From positions 43,397,105 through 43,461,104 of the forward strand of contig OY829542.1 in the NCBI GenBank assembly GCA_963691705.1: a stretch of DNA of 64,000 nt. Reading direction: 5' to 3'. Shown here piece by piece: positions 23,272 through 35,589 of this stretch. How positions within the stretch are numbered: position 1 is the first letter of the stretch; the number at the start of each line of letters is the position of its first letter. The notes under the pieces are model-generated. The model did no database searches and had not been told where the DNA came from. It saw nothing but the letters and a program-made list of their open reading frames with translations. The stretch comes from Viola odorata (taxonomy: Eukaryota > Streptophyta > Magnoliopsida > Malpighiales > Violaceae). The position numbers and the translations under genes are program-made.

Positions 23272-25068
23272 ATGGCTTCTAACCCAGATTATACGCCTCC
23301 TCGGCCCTACGGTATTTCTCTTCCCCCCCGTAGAGAACTTTTCCCTTCCATTACTATTGCTATTTCTACCGCAGCACAAGGAACTCCTTCTGCGCAGTCG
23401 GATTTTCTCTTTGGGCCAACGATGGGAACATCCTTCTCCCAAATGGGCGCTTCACCTTCCCAAGGGGAAGGATCTAGTTTTTCCACTCCCCCTCCAACGG
23501 GATTCATGATGAATGACTTAAACAACCCTCTGGCAAGTTCTTTGTTGGCTTTGCGTGCCCAGTTGGAACACTTGACCACATTAGCTACAGGATCTACTCC
23601 TAATGCTTCAGGATCCATCATTCCCCCTCACATTTTATTCACCCCGTCAATTGTCACTGACCGACCATTATCACCTCGGTGACACGAGAATACCCCTTTG
23701 ACCTTGCCTACAACGACGACTCCTGTCAGCTTTATGGAACTCGCTCGTAGACAAGTAGAATCTTCTGCGCCGTATACGCGTAAAATTCTTGTATTCCTAG
23801 GTGAACAATGGCATGATGAAGATAGAAGTAATTGGGAGGATAGACGAGATGAGATGGTCAGGGATATATCCCCTCGACGCAGCGAAAGATCCAGTAGCAG
23901 AAGGTATCGAACCCGCTCACCAAGGAGTCGCAGTCGGTTCCCCATGCGATATTACGCGCCTGATCCTCAAAGGCAAACACGTCATTTAGAAGTTTCTCCC
24001 CCCCGTCATCCTCGCAGGATCCCTGAAGATAACACTGGCCATCCGTTTAGTTACCGCATACAACATCATAGAGTCAGCCGACATGTGAAAGTCCCCACGG
24101 AATCTTATGATGGCACAAAGGATCCCATCTCCCACCTTAACAAGGTAAAAGATTTTGTGCAATTCCAAATTCAAAGTGATCAGGCTTTGTGCCAGATTTT
24201 TGTCATGACATTATCAGGGGTCATGCATCTTTGGTTTGAGGGACTCCCAGCTAGATCGATCGACAGTTTCTCGCAGTTGGAAGCTAAGTTCCGAAGTCGA
24301 TTCAGCACAACTATTCCTATCAAGAAGTCTGTTGCAGCTTTATTTGATATACATAGGAAACCTTAAGAATCTTTGAGGGATTTCCTTAGTCGTTTTGATA
24401 TGGAAATGTCATTAACGCTAGATGTTACCGTTGATTTTGCTATGGAAGCTTTGAAGTGAAACTGCTGTTATGGAAAATTACGGGACACGTTGATGGTGGA
24501 CCCCCCAACGACTTTAGACGCACTGAGGCTGAAAGCTCACAATTACGCAGAGATGGAAGGGGAAGAGAGTAGGGACAGAATTCAGAATGTGCCACAGAAT
24601 GCACCTTTAGCTCATGGCACTCATACCAAAACGGCTCCTGACACTCGCTCTATTGACGATTACGCTCAACGAAAAGATCACATCCCTAGAGCCTCGAACC
24701 GGCAAAGAGGCAATTTTCCACGGGGAAGGCTTGGCAATTCCCTCACTCAGCGACAAGTGGACGACCCACCCAAGGGTAGGATTTATGATCCTGATCTCCC
24801 TTCCCTCATACTTCCGAGAGTAGAAATTCTAGCAATTGTCCAACAACGGAAACTGCCCATCCGTTATCCAGCCCCCGTGAAACCTGAGGTAATTATGGGA
24901 GGAAGAGAAAATGCTTATTGTAAGTTCCATAAAGTCAAGGGACATGTCATCAATGTGTGCAAAGAGTTAAAATTGGCAATAGAACGTTTGGTAGAAGAGG
25001 GCTACCTCAGAGAATTTACCACCAAGGCTAGAGAAGAAGCCACGAGAAACCCGATAAACAGGACATAG
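23272..25068 (+). pseudogene. Gag, element B
   Basis: ATG at 23272. Residues 1-137 are Pro/Ser/Thr-rich. After a TGA at 23,680 comes an arginine/serine-rich block with repeated RS and SP dipeptides. The capsid domain follows (PTESYDGTKDPISHLNKVKDFVQF, FEGLPARSIDSFSQLEAKF shown here only as landmarks in parts: DPISHLNKV, LWFEGLPARSI). A zinc knuckle of the variant form CX2HX4HX4C (CKFHKVKGHVINVC) lies near 24,920. Stops at 24,364 (TAA) and 24,457 (TGA) correspond to Glu and Arg in element C. The frame is otherwise continuous. Confidence 0.8.
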
Positions 25069-26760
25069 GACGACAGACAGGCACTTTTCCACACCACTGG
25101 GAACGACACCGCCCCTACTGGAAGAGTCAAAGAAACGTTAACGATCCATGATGAAGACATTCCCATCATCAACATTATAGCCGGAGCCATACCATATCTC
25201 GACGAACCTGCGCCACTAACACCTATGATTGAAGGCAAGAGGAAATGGGAAGGCGCGTCAATAAAAGGTGCAGAGATTAGCGCTCTGGAAGAATGATATT
25301 ATCCTTCTCTGAAGAAGACAAAAAAGGAGTCGTGTTTCCATACAATGATGCATTGGTGGTTACTCCCGTTATCGACAATCATGGAATCAGAAGAACTCTT
25401 GTCGATAATGGTAGTGCGGTAAACCTATTTTTGCTAGAAGTCTACAACCTCATGAAACGGCCAGCAACCTAGTTAACACCTTGTAAGAAGCTGATAATAG
25501 GGGTAGATGGAGTCCCCATTCTCGTAATCAGAGTTACCCTTTTGTCTGTATACTTCAGGGAGGACACCTTTAAAAGACAGGAAAAACTGTTATTTCTAGT
25601 AGTGGATCTAACTTTGCCCTATAATGGCATACTCGGGCTCCCATTCCTCAACCATTTCGGCACGGTAATCTCCCAAAAACATTTGAGGTTGAAATATCCC
25701 TCTTGGGATGGAGTAGTCTCAATCAAAGGCGATCAGAAGTTGGCCGCTGAATATTACATGCTCATAACGCGGGGAAGCTGTGATAGATACGTATGCGTAA
25801 CAACAGACCCTTTTGAACAGAAAGATGAAAAACGCACCCAACCGGTAGACAAGATGATACCAGTAGCCCTTAACGGAGTGCATGGAGCGAATTTCTTGGT
25901 AAGTGAAAAATTAGGCCCAAAAGAAAAGGTGCAGCTGACTCAACTGTTAAATAAACACCATGGAGAGTTCGCTTGGAAACCTGCAGACATGCTGGGTATT
26001 GCCCGAGAAGTTGCAGAGCATCCACTTAACGTCGATCCCGATGCAAAGCCCATTCAACAAAGACGACGAGCTTTCTCTACTGAGAAGGCTGAAGCTATAA
26101 ACAAGGAGGTATCAAAACTTCTAGAAGCGGGCTTTATCCGAGAAGTCCAATACCCAACTTGGTTAGCCAATCCTGTTCTTGTTCTGAAACCTAATGGAGA
26201 GTGGCGCATGTGTATTGACTTCACCGATTTGAACGACGCTTGCCCCAAAGATTGTTATCTGCTCCCTCGCATCAATCAGTTAGGTGACTAGACTGCTGGA
26301 TATGCTTACTTGAGCTCCTTAGATGCCAACTCTGGGTACTATCAGATCCCTATGGCAATTGAAGATGAAGATAAAACTGCTTTCATCACTCCAAAAGCTA
26401 CATATTGCTATAAGGCGATGCCGTTTGGACTGAAAAATGCCAGGGCGACTTTCCAACGTATGGTAAACCAAGTTTTCGAAAAGCAGTTAGGAAGAAAGTT
26501 AGAAGCATATGTGGATGACTTGTTAGTTAAAGAAAAAGTTTCGAAGATCACTTGACGGATTTACAAGAAGTGTTTGACGTAATGAAAGAATACCGAATGA
26601 AGTTAAACCCCTGTAAATGCATGCTTGCGTTTCAAATGGGTAAGTTTTTGGGTTATGTTGTCAGCCAAAAAGGCATCCAACCCAATCCTTCAAAGATTAA
26701 GGCCATTCACGATATGGTATCCCCCCGGAACATCAAAGAGGTATAAACACTCACCGGGCA
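25069..26760 (+). pseudogene. Protease and reverse transcriptase, element B
   Basis: A one-base frameshift near 25,290 leads into the protease, whose active site LVDNGSAVN is intact. The RT part has MCIDFTDLNDACPKD, SLDANSGYYQIPM, MPFGLKNARATFQRM and the catalytic YVDD near 26,510. There are stops at 25,472 and 26,289 and a frameshift just after YVDD. Element C (minus, 50,991-53,700) supplies the guide for these reading frames. Not functional. Confidence 0.8.
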
Positions 26761-27943
26761 TGTTATTGCGTTGGGACGATTTATCTCCAAACAAGGTGAG
26801 AGATGTTTACCTTTTTTCAAGATCATCCGTAAAAAAACCCCTTTTGGATGGACAGAAGAGTGCGAGAAAGCATTTGCTGATTTGAAAAGTTACCTGGCAT
26901 CTAATATGGTATTGACGAGGCCTGAACCAGCCGACACTCTATACTTGTATCTAGGCGTAGCCGATGAGGTAGTCAGTGCCGTACTAGTGTATGATGATAA
27001 TAATATTCATCACCTAGTATTCTTTGTCAGTCATGTGCTGAAAGACGCCGAATTACGATATGGTCGCATTGAAAAAATAGCGTTTGCGTTGATACAAGCT
27101 ATGCGAAATATGTCGCGGTATCTTCAAGCCCATCCCGTCATCGTGCTCACTGACCAACCTTTGAAGAGGATCTTCAGAAAGCCTGAGTCTTCAGGAAGGA
27201 TGCTGATATGGACTATTGAACTTGAACAGTATGGGCTACAATATAAATCCTGGCCTTCCGTTAAAGCATAAGCCCTAGCTGACTTTATCGCAGAATGCAC
27301 TTTCACACCGGACCCTCTATCAGAATCGATTGAGGAACAGGGAAAAGACGCAAATCTCCCCTTCCCAGAAACCTATGATGATCTATGGGTTATCTACGTG
27401 GACGGGGCGAAGAATAAAGAGCTAGCAGGAGCAGGAATTGTGATAACGGGACCCGAAGGAACACATATACGATATGCTATTAGAATCCTGCAACTGTTAT
27501 CTAAAAATGCGGCAGAATATGAAGCGTTATTAGTAGGACTCAGAATTGGGAGAAACCTGTCTACCAAGATTATGCATGATGCCGGAGAAACGGACGATTT
27601 ACACCTGCTAATACATGGTGACTCTAAATTAGTGGTTGACCAAGTTTTGGGTGATTCTCAAGCTAAAGAGCCAGTCATGATTCAGTATCTCTCTAAAGTA
27701 AAATGTGAATTTGTGGAAATTAGAAGAAGAGGTATACAAGTTAAAATCGAGCATGTACCGCGAGAGGATAACGGCGAAGCTGATAGCCCAGCCAAAATGG
27801 CCGCAGACCCGGAAGTTCACATACTCACTGACATGTATTATGAAGAAATCTTTGTGCCTTCTTTCATGGAAGAACAAGCGTCTCTGTGCGTCGAAGGAAT
27901 CGAAGGCGATTGGCGGATTCCTGTAATAAAATTTCTAAAATAG
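26761..27943 (+). pseudogene. RNase H plus archaeal-type RNase H, element B
   Basis: The first RNase H (26,900-27,270) keeps FFVSHVLKDAE and LTDQPLKRI. A second, different RNase H (27,385-27,800) has the order VDGA, NAAEYEALL, GDSKLV and DNGEADSPAK. These supply the four acidic positions of the archaeal/plant-type RNase H domain known from Tat-lineage elements. Its role may be to remove RNA during plus-strand synthesis. A TAA at 27,269 separates the two domains. Confidence 0.8.
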
Positions 27944-29147
27944 GATGAATTATCCACAAACAACGAGGAAAAGAAAAAAGTATTGAAATGGGTAGCACGA
28001 TGCACATACTATGACGGAGAGCTGATCCGCAGATGTTTCTCTCATCCTGCCGCCAGGTGTACAACGGAGCAAGAAGGCCTCCACACCCTACGGGAGATCC
28101 ATGAAGGAATATGTGTTATGCATGTGTTTGGTGGCACCTTGGCCGCACAAGTTTTTTAGTCAGGATTTTATTGGCCTACCATTCATAAGGACTGCGAAAA
28201 TTTTGTCCAAATTTTTCAGAAATGTCAAGAGTTCGCTAAGATTCCCCGAAGACCTGCTACAAAAATCTCGGGAATCGTTGCTCCTTGCCCTTTCGCTAAA
28301 TGGGGAATTGACATCCTGGGCCCATTTCCAAAAGCAAGGTCCCAATTGAAGTTTGTGGTTGTGGCAGTGGACTACTGCACGAAATGGGCAGAAGCAGAAG
28401 CCGTGGCCGTCATCACAACGGAAAAGATATGGCGTTTTTTCAAGCATCAGATTATCATGCGATTTGGTGTACCTCGTGTGCTAATCAGCGATAATAGGTC
28501 ACAATTTACCAGTCAATTTTTCAAGGATTAGTGTATGGAGTTCCAAATCAAGCAAAGATTCTCTTCTGTAGCCCACCCGCAGACTAATGGGCTCACGGAG
28601 GTAACTAATTGAAGTATCCTTAGCGGTATGAAGAAAAAATTAGAAGGCGCTAAAAGGAAGTGGGCAGATGAGCTACCGTATGTGATGTGGGCATATCGGA
28701 TGACTGTCAAAACTAGTACAGGAGAAACCCCGTTTGCTTTGGCTTTTGGCACTGAAGCTGTTACACCGGTAGAAATTGGGACGTTTAAGGTTGCGAGTGG
28801 CATACTTTAGGGAAGAAATAAACGAAGATAGATTACGGGCCAACCTTGACATGCTACCAGAGTTGCATGAAGCCACGATGTCGAAAGCGTTATATTACAA
28901 GAGAAAGATGGCGCGATATCACAACCGACACGTCAAAGAACGCCTACTCAAAACTGGTGATTTGGTGCTAAGGGATAAACGAGTTGCTGGACAACGCATA
29001 TGTAAGCTCAGTCCCAACTGGGAATGCCCATATCGCGTTACCCGCATCATCGAAAGAGGAGCATATCACCTGGAAACACTTGACGGTACCCCTTTACCCA
29101 ATTCTTGGAATATAGCCCGTTTGAAATTATATCATGCTAGAATTTGA
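27944..29147 (+). pseudogene. Integrase, element B
   Basis: It starts with the linker and the HHCC-like region (HPAARC..., QKCQEFA). The core then has WGIDILGPFP, VLISDNRSQF and HPQTNGLTEVTN, so the D, D, E triad is visible. The C-terminal module has NWECPYRVTRIIERGAYHLE. The natural stop follows LKLYHARI at 29,145. Internal stops occur at 27,942, 28,157, 28,529 and 28,611, with frameshifts near 28,790. Confidence 0.8.
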
Positions 29148-29219
29148 AATATTATATAAAGCCTTAACTGATGCTAATCATATGCTTTAACGAGTAAATC
29201 AAAAATATAGTTGGCGTGT

Positions 29220-29945
29220 TCTATGGTTTACATCGCACAGATAATGAAAGGTGCCAGGAGTGAAAATCCTATCCTTGTGATAATCGATCTTGATCAAATG
29301 GCTCACTAAGATGAGGCACGCCCTGACATAGTTAAAGATTCAACACCGGGAGTGAAAATCCTATATTTGTGACAACCGTGCTAATACAGACGACTCATTA
29401 AGATGAGGCATGCCTCGGCACCCCTGGAAGTGAAAATCCTATCCTTGTGACAACCGTGCTAACATAGACGGCTCACTAAGACGAGGCCCACTCCAGGGAA
29501 GCTTGAAGGCTCAATGCCTGGAAGTGAAAATCCTATCCTTGTGACAACCGATCCTGATCAGATGGCTCACTAAGACGAGGCACGCTCCAGGCCAATCGTT
29601 GCAAAGTCCGGGAGTGAAAATCCTATCCTTGTGACAACCGTGCTAACATAGACGACTCATTAAGACGAGGCACGCCCCGACATACCTGGGAGTGAAAATC
29701 CTATCCGTGTGACAACCGTGCTAATACAGAAGGCTCACGATGTGAGGCACGCCCTAGTGTATTCAAAGTTGTAATGCTTGGGAGTGAAAATCCTATCCTT
29801 GTGACAATCGTGCTAACATAGATGGCTCACTAAGATGAGGCACACCCCAAGCCCCCGGGAGTGAAAACATCTATCCATGTGACAATCGGTCATGATCAGA
29901 CGGCTCACGATGTGAGGCACGCCCTGGGTTTACTCAAAATGCCAA
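29220..29945 (+). repeat. Tandem repeat array in the 3' region of element B
   Basis: Eight copies of GGGAGTGAAAATCCTATCC (starting near 29,257, 29,349, 29,423, 29,519, 29,609, 29,688, 29,781 and 29,866) each introduce a 70-95-bp unit. Each unit continues with TTGTGACAACCG, then ACGGCTCACTAAGACGAGGC. Units alternate between GTGCTAACATAG and ATCCTGATCAG versions. Tandem arrays between pol and the 3' LTR are known in Tat elements. Confidence 0.9.
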
Positions 29946-30743
29946 GAGGAAACGAGAATTTACACCACAAAACAAAATCAGTGTAACAGCGAGGAAATAA
30001 CATCAAAGGAGCGGCAATAGCGTAACATCGAGGAAATATCTCCCCTAGCAACATCAAAGGGGCGGCAATGGCCTAATGTAGAGGAAATGTTCCCACCCCC
30101 TAGTAATACCATGGGGGCGAAACAGACACAACAAAGAGTAAGATATCGCGAGAAGTATCTTTTCAGTGATGTTATGCGATCATAACGAGACTACATATTT
30201 GCGACAGGGAAGTATATGTTCAGAAACAAGTCATCCTTTATTCAAAAAACACGACTAGTGGCGTTATATGGCCAGAATATACTATTCTTTTGATAAGAAG
30301 AAGATATTCACATTTATCATCAAGCATAATCCATGAATGAAGCCTATCCATAACGTTGGTACTTTATCATAATAACTTTGCCGTCGGAACAATGGTTTGT
30401 CCTCAGGACTATTATCTCAGCATGGCGGCGCATCTTTAAAGCCAGTATATTATAACCTCTTTGAACAGGACATTCTACCTCAGAATCCTATCTTACAACC
30501 ATTTGTCTCCAATCTTGTGGCAGTCATATCTTCGAATTAGGTACGTTAATCATGATAATCCATTTTCGATATTGTTACCTCATTATGGCAGTAATATTCA
30601 AAGAATGTGCAAAAGAATAAAGAAGATCGACAGGAAAAGAAACTTCAAATAAAGGGGAACAACTACTTAAAACGGCGATGTCATCGACATTACAAAAAGT
30701 CAAAAGATTTAAAGGAGAGAGAAAAAAGGGCCAATATCCAAAA
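29946..30743. other. 3' noncoding region of element B
   Basis: No ORF. Two ~60-bp imperfect copies around 29,990-30,120 share ACATCAAAGG.GCGGCAAT and GAGGAAAT. The remainder is AT-rich and separates the sense repeat array from the end of the antisense gene. Confidence 0.5.
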
Positions 30744-33035
30744 CTAAGAAGGAGAAGTCAATAATGTCTCTGGAGGAACTATCGTCCCGCTATCCCCTTG
30801 CTCCTCACGGGCTCTTACCCTATGAAAGTTGTCATTAGTAATAACCCTGACCCTTTGTGCGAATGAATTGGAGACGTTGGCAGAACGAAAAATGTCTGGC
30901 CCATAACACTCCATGAAGGCGTCTGCCATAGCACCCGCAACTTCCTGCAAATACCATTGACACTTATCCAAAGACAACTCCAGCTCCTTAGTTAACACCA
31001 TATTCATATTCTTCTCCGCCACCAACTCTGCGTTAAGAGAAGTAATCTTAGCGTCTTCAGAAAGATGTCTCTCAAAATCAGCTCCCTTCTTTTTAGCATC
31101 CTCCAAGGCAAGCCTGTTATCCTCCACCTCCTTCTTAGCAGCCACCAAAGCCTCTAAACGTTCTTGACGTTCACCCGTCAACCTCTCTACCTCCTCCTGC
31201 TTCTTTGCAATTCTCCTTATGTTATGCTCAACCCAGTAATGAAGATTGCAAAATGAAGAAAACGCGTTGGTGCGAAGAGAATTCATTTGCTCTTGAGGAG
31301 TTTGGGATAGAAACACCTTTTTTCCCTCCTAGAGCGATAACAGGTGGGCCGCTAAAAGAGAAGAAGACTCTAAGGAGACGCTGTCACCACCAAACCCTAA
31401 AGCCTGGAAAGCCACTCCGCGCAAGCCACCCAAACTGATCTAGTGAGCAACGGGCCCAGAAGGGGCTAACGTGCTTAAGTTAGCCATAAAATAGGAAGCA
31501 ACGATTCCCCCCTCTCCAGAAAGTGGAAGCACTGGAACATTTGAAGGAACAAAAAACAAAGTGGCAGGAGATGGAGGATGACTGAAAGAACCTTCCATAC
31601 CAGGTATGAAGGGAACATGAGGAAGGGAAGTCAAAAAATTAGAATCCATAAGAACCGAAGTGAAGTCCATGTTAAGAGAAGTCGAATGAGTAGGTGACAC
31701 GTTGAAAGGGCCAATAGAAGTACGAAATGCCCCGTCAGCATTCACATCCCTTAACAACTCAGAATACTGACCACCGTCAGAAGGGGCTCTCGGAGGAGAA
31801 ACTATGCCAGATGCTCCCGGGTCGACAGCATGACTCTGTAAATCATGGCGTGACTTCTTTTGGCGATCTTGAAAAAGTCTTGTGAAGTCCATATTTTTGC
31901 CTGGAGGAATAGAGGTAGAAACAGTGGCAATTTCCTAAAAGAGAGAAAATGCGTCAGAAAAAGACAAACAAATGGAAGAAAACGTTAAAGAGCAGGGTTA
32001 AAGAATATCTGAGTTGACGGAGGAACCAAAGGAACACCTATGGAAATTACCTAGGCAACTATCACTTCTGATGAGATAACCACACCAGGAGATGAAACAG
32101 GGGCAACTCCACTCCTCCTCCTCTTTTTTCCTTTGACACGAACTCGAGAAGAAGACGCTTGAGCAGGATTAACGGCAGCAGCAGCTTCCTCTCTCTCCCT
32201 CTTCTTTTGAGTCCTTTTTTCCTGTCTTCTTATACACTCAAGTTTCCAGCCAGGCGGGGGAACTGCACAATCACAAGAGGACGTCAGTGTTAGTATTTCC
32301 CAGAACAACAAAGAAAATGACAAAGTGCTCACCAACAACACAATCTTGGAGGTCGATTCCGCAGGCTAATTTACGAGTGTGGACAATAAAGTCCAGTTGG
32401 AGCAATCTTTCCAACCATCCTTGCTCCGGTGGAGGAAGAGGCTCTCGCCTACCCCAGGCTCCGTCTCTGATAACGTGGTTAAAACCCGTTCTCCACCAAG
32501 GACCAGGCAGATCAACAACGAAAAATCCACTTTTCCAACCAGAAATAGAAGACTCGATGTGCATGAGTTTCCGAGTAAAAGGTTTCAAGGACTCATCGTC
32601 ATAACGAGGACCTATTGCTATAACCCCTCTCCGCGAATACAATTGGATAAGGGAGCAAAGCAACAAAATAGATGGAGAAGCGATTTCTTTCAATCTACAT
32701 AGCTTTATGAAGGCATAAACAACACAATACGCATTTGGTCTAAGTTAGGCAGGGTTCAGATCAAATTGGGTTAATAACTATTCCACTAAAGGATCAAGGG
32801 GAAACTGAAACCCATAATGAAACATTTTGGCATATAAAATCCTACTGTTGCCAGTTAATTCGTTGTTAAGGCGAAGAGAATTGGGGGCAACATGAATTGA
32901 ACAGTCATCGGAAAGATGGGCGTGGTATTTATCCAATTCCTACTGAAGCACGGCTAAACACTCGATAGAGGGAGGAATACTTTCGATTTTTTCTTCCCCA
33001 ACAACTTTAGGTTTAGAAAGGCGGGTTCTCGCCAT
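30744..33035 (-). pseudogene. Antisense gene aORF4 of element B (three exons)
   Basis: ATG at 33035 on the minus strand (MARTRLSKPK). Exon 1 (33,035-32,333) resembles the putative gypsy-type transposon domain (transposase_28 family): RLNNELTGNSRILYAKMFHYGF, read as landmarks LRLNNELTG and MFHYGFQFPL, then WLERLLQLDF. Intron 1 is 32,332-32,263 (GTGAGC, TACTAAC branch site, TGCAG). Exon 2 (32,262-32,051) is basic. Intron 2 is 32,050-31,935. Exon 3 (31,934-30,744) has a Ser/Pro-rich middle and a long coiled coil (LTGERQERLEALVAAKKEVE). The exons sum to 702 codons in one frame, which supports the model. At least six TAG/TAA codons interrupt it. Its paralogue and its orthologue lie at 62,988-64,000 and 46,394-48,397. 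Function unknown. Confidence 0.72.
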
Positions 33036-33199
33036 AGTCGAATATAGCCAAAAAATTAAAGAATCAAGAGAAAAACAAGTGTACCTTCTAAAGAAATGCA
33101 GGAATGCCTAGACAAAGCAGGGAAGAAATACAAGCCGTCCTCTGAGATGGTATTGTGAGAAAGAAGAGATAAAAAGAAGAAAAAGGATCATAAAGAATG

Positions 33200-33206
33200 T
33201 TTTATA
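33200..33206 (-). promoter_or_regulatory. TATA box of antisense gene aORF4 (B)
   Basis: The minus strand reads AGGGTTATAAAAC about 165 bases upstream of the ATG at 33035. The homologous gene in the C-type element has AGGGTTATAAAAA at the same relative place (46,220). Conservation in an otherwise diverged spacer supports a real promoter. Confidence 0.6.
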
Positions 33207-33586
33207 ACCCTAAGGGGGTTAAGTAAAGTAATTGTAGGATAATCGACACCTGAAAAATGGCGCGTAAGAGAGAAACGACACACGCGAAGAACGTAACCAT
33301 TGGGAATGAGAAGACGCTTTGGTTTTTTCTCTACTCTTTAGGAGGCGCCTGCTCCAACGCCTCCAAAAGAGAGACACGTACACCCTAATCATCACGACTT
33401 CCTCAATCACATTAATGAGGGGATCTTCAGCATTTAATGCTCTAGAAAGCGGGATCGCTCTCTGGCAAAAAGGTATCGAGAAAGGATTGAGATAACGTGG
33501 ACTAAAGCGCTGCGCTAACAAGCAGACACTAGCAAGCGTGATTGGCGACAAAGGCGCTATCAATAAAGACCCACGAGAAAGAAAGA
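33207..33586 (-). other. Spacer between antisense genes aORF3 and aORF4 (B, left part)
   Basis: No ORF. The minus strand is alignable by eye to 45,733-46,219 (shared blocks around GCATTAAATGCT and CTCATTAATG). It continues on the far side of Ogre E at 62,885-62,987. Confidence 0.65.
33582..33586. repeat. Target-site duplication AAAGA of Ogre E (left copy)
   Basis: AAAGA directly before the low-coordinate LTR is repeated at 62,880-62,884 directly after the high-coordinate LTR. This proves that the LTRs 29 kb apart belong to one integration. Confidence 0.93.
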
Positions 33587-35486
33587 TGTCGCGCCCCCAA
33601 AAATTAATAAAAATTCGCGAGTGTACAACGCATCTGAGACCTTACGATGCTCGGCGTAAAAGGACGCCTCGCAACGTGCAATGAAGTCACCACCCTAATT
33701 TTGTCTCTAGGTTTAGGGAACCAAATCGTCATGGCATAAAAAATAAAATAAATAAAAAACTAAAGGCACAAAAAAGGGCTCTGAACCCCAGACAAAGGTT
33801 CAGGGTCGTATTATGGTCTCGGGAAGCTGTTAGGCACCCGAGTCACATCCGAAAACAGTTACCGGTTAATAAGAGAGGTGTTTAAAAGGTGTTTGATAAA
33901 ATGCGTTTTGAAAGGGGGTCCTTAGAGGAATCGTCACTTTGGTCTTTTCCATGATCGGGACCGTTCAGGAATAATTAATTGTTGGACGAGGTTACCATTT
34001 TAAAAATCTTTTCGGACGGGGTTACCGTTTTCAAGACCGATCGATTATTCTTGACCGTAGTGTGATGGAACTGAATTTTCCGTAAGACCGAATGAGCGCC
34101 TTCTATTTCATCATCAGACTTATGCATGATTAAATTAATTACTACGTGATTCTATCATGGATAGCTTAACAGAATACAAATTTAAATGAGAGGTTTTGAA
34201 GTGATAAAACTGTTGTGGGATCGAAGCCACCAAGTACATGCAGTCAATATAAGCGGAATTTAAAATCAAACGAACATGACATTGTAAGCAAGTCTTTAAA
34301 CAAGTTGTTCATGTGGGTTGATTTTAATTCTAGCAATTCTATATATCATGCGTACAATTAATATTTACGGAAAAGCATTGAATAAATAAAAGGGAACGAA
34401 AGGCGTACTTTCGAGCGAAGCTTGAATTTTAAACTAAAAAGCTTGAACTTTGGCAATCGATGCTCTACATGAGCTATCGATCAAGAGGGAGAAGAAGCAA
34501 GATTGCTTGGATGTGAATTCATGGTTTAAACGTTGAAGGGAGCCTCGTATTTATAGGCTTGAGATCGCGTGGTGTTGAAGCGTGGCGCTGCGCGTGGAGG
34601 CCGGATGGTTGTGCTGGCGGAGCTAGGAGAGGCAAGGTGGCGAGGCCAGGGCTGAGGGGACGGCTTGAAGGGATAGGAAGCGACGGGAGCAAGCAGCTAG
34701 GTGGCTTGCTCTGCTGCCTCGTCGCTTCCACGCTGTTCATGTTCACCATGCACATTAATTTGTCAACCGTTGATCTGGTTGACTTTCCTTGGACAACCAG
34801 ATCAACGGTTATGATCAAAACTCCCTTTAAGTCTATTTAAATGGCCTCGAGCCATTTTCGCGAACAAACGTTCTGAATTTTAGAGCCGAAGGTGCCAGCG
34901 CGTAGAGAAAAATAAGGTGAGTTTAACTGTATACAGCGAATGACGAGAATTTTTCATTTAACGTGTTTATTTTCTCGTTCGAAAACATGAAATATTCGGA
35001 TGAAAAATAAATGACGTTATGACGAAAATTACGTGAAACGCTATCGGTCGGCGTGAATGAAAAAAAGAGTAGGTACTAGTTGATGGAAAACATTTCGCGT
35101 TCGACCTATTGTCCGAGCGAACTTACTCGGGTCCAATAAAAGGTCGAACAAAAAAATAATAATAAAAGAAATAAAAATGCTAAAAAATGCGATAAATTAC
35201 TAAAAATCCTAAATTTCATGCGATGACCTAAAACGAATAAATAACTAGCAAATGACTAACGGATAATTAAAAATGTGATTTTTAAGGCTAAAAATAATAA
35301 ATAATAATAATGAAAATACGTGACGAAATATTAAAAATGCGATTTCGAACGCTGACGATGATAAAAATGCGATGAGAATTTAAAAATACTAACGACAGTA
35401 AATTAATTAAAAATGACAGTAAGTTAAGTAAAATGATAGAAATGCTAAATTTAATTAAAAATGGCGTCAAAATTCGGTAATCAACA
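33587..35486 (-). repeat. 3' LTR of Ogre E
   Basis: On the minus strand it starts TGTTGAT and ends GCGCGACA. The core promoter TATAAATA lies at 34,548-34,555 (minus). It matches 60,965-62,879; a by-eye comparison of the first ~500 bp gives roughly 5 percent difference plus small indels, so it is older than Athila I. The upstream third is very A-rich with repeated AAAAATG(C/A)GA-type units. Confidence 0.92.
34765..34810. other. Perfect inverted repeat in U3 of the Ogre LTR
   Basis: AACCGTTGATCTGGTTG at 34,765-34,781 is the exact reverse complement of 34,794-34,810, with a 12-base loop. The other LTR keeps it with one mismatch and a longer stem (about 62,140-62,190). It lies about 210 bases upstream of the TATA box and could be a protein-binding site or a DNA hairpin. 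Confidence 0.7.
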
Positions 35487-35502
35487 GTTGCTCCCTCTTT
35501 AC
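35487..35502 (-). other. Candidate polypurine tract of Ogre E
   Basis: The minus strand reads GTAAAGAGGGAGCAAC directly upstream of the 3' LTR. It is the best purine-rich run adjoining that boundary. Confidence 0.6.
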
Positions 35503-35589
35503 TATCTTATCGAAGTATTTGATAAGCAGTAAAGATGGTTGCCCCCTACATATCCGAATTTTGGCGACACAGCAGGTCTTACCTCAATG

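Noticed and set aside
29220..29945. Regular direct repeats resembling a CRISPR array
   Set aside because: Units are diverged along their whole length with no unique spacers, and the DNA is plant; it is a tandem array in a Tat element.
34519..34840. GC-rich ORFs in the Ogre LTR (and the copies at 61,852-62,218)
   Set aside because: They lie in the U3/R region, are present in both LTRs only because the LTRs are repeats, and have no domain.
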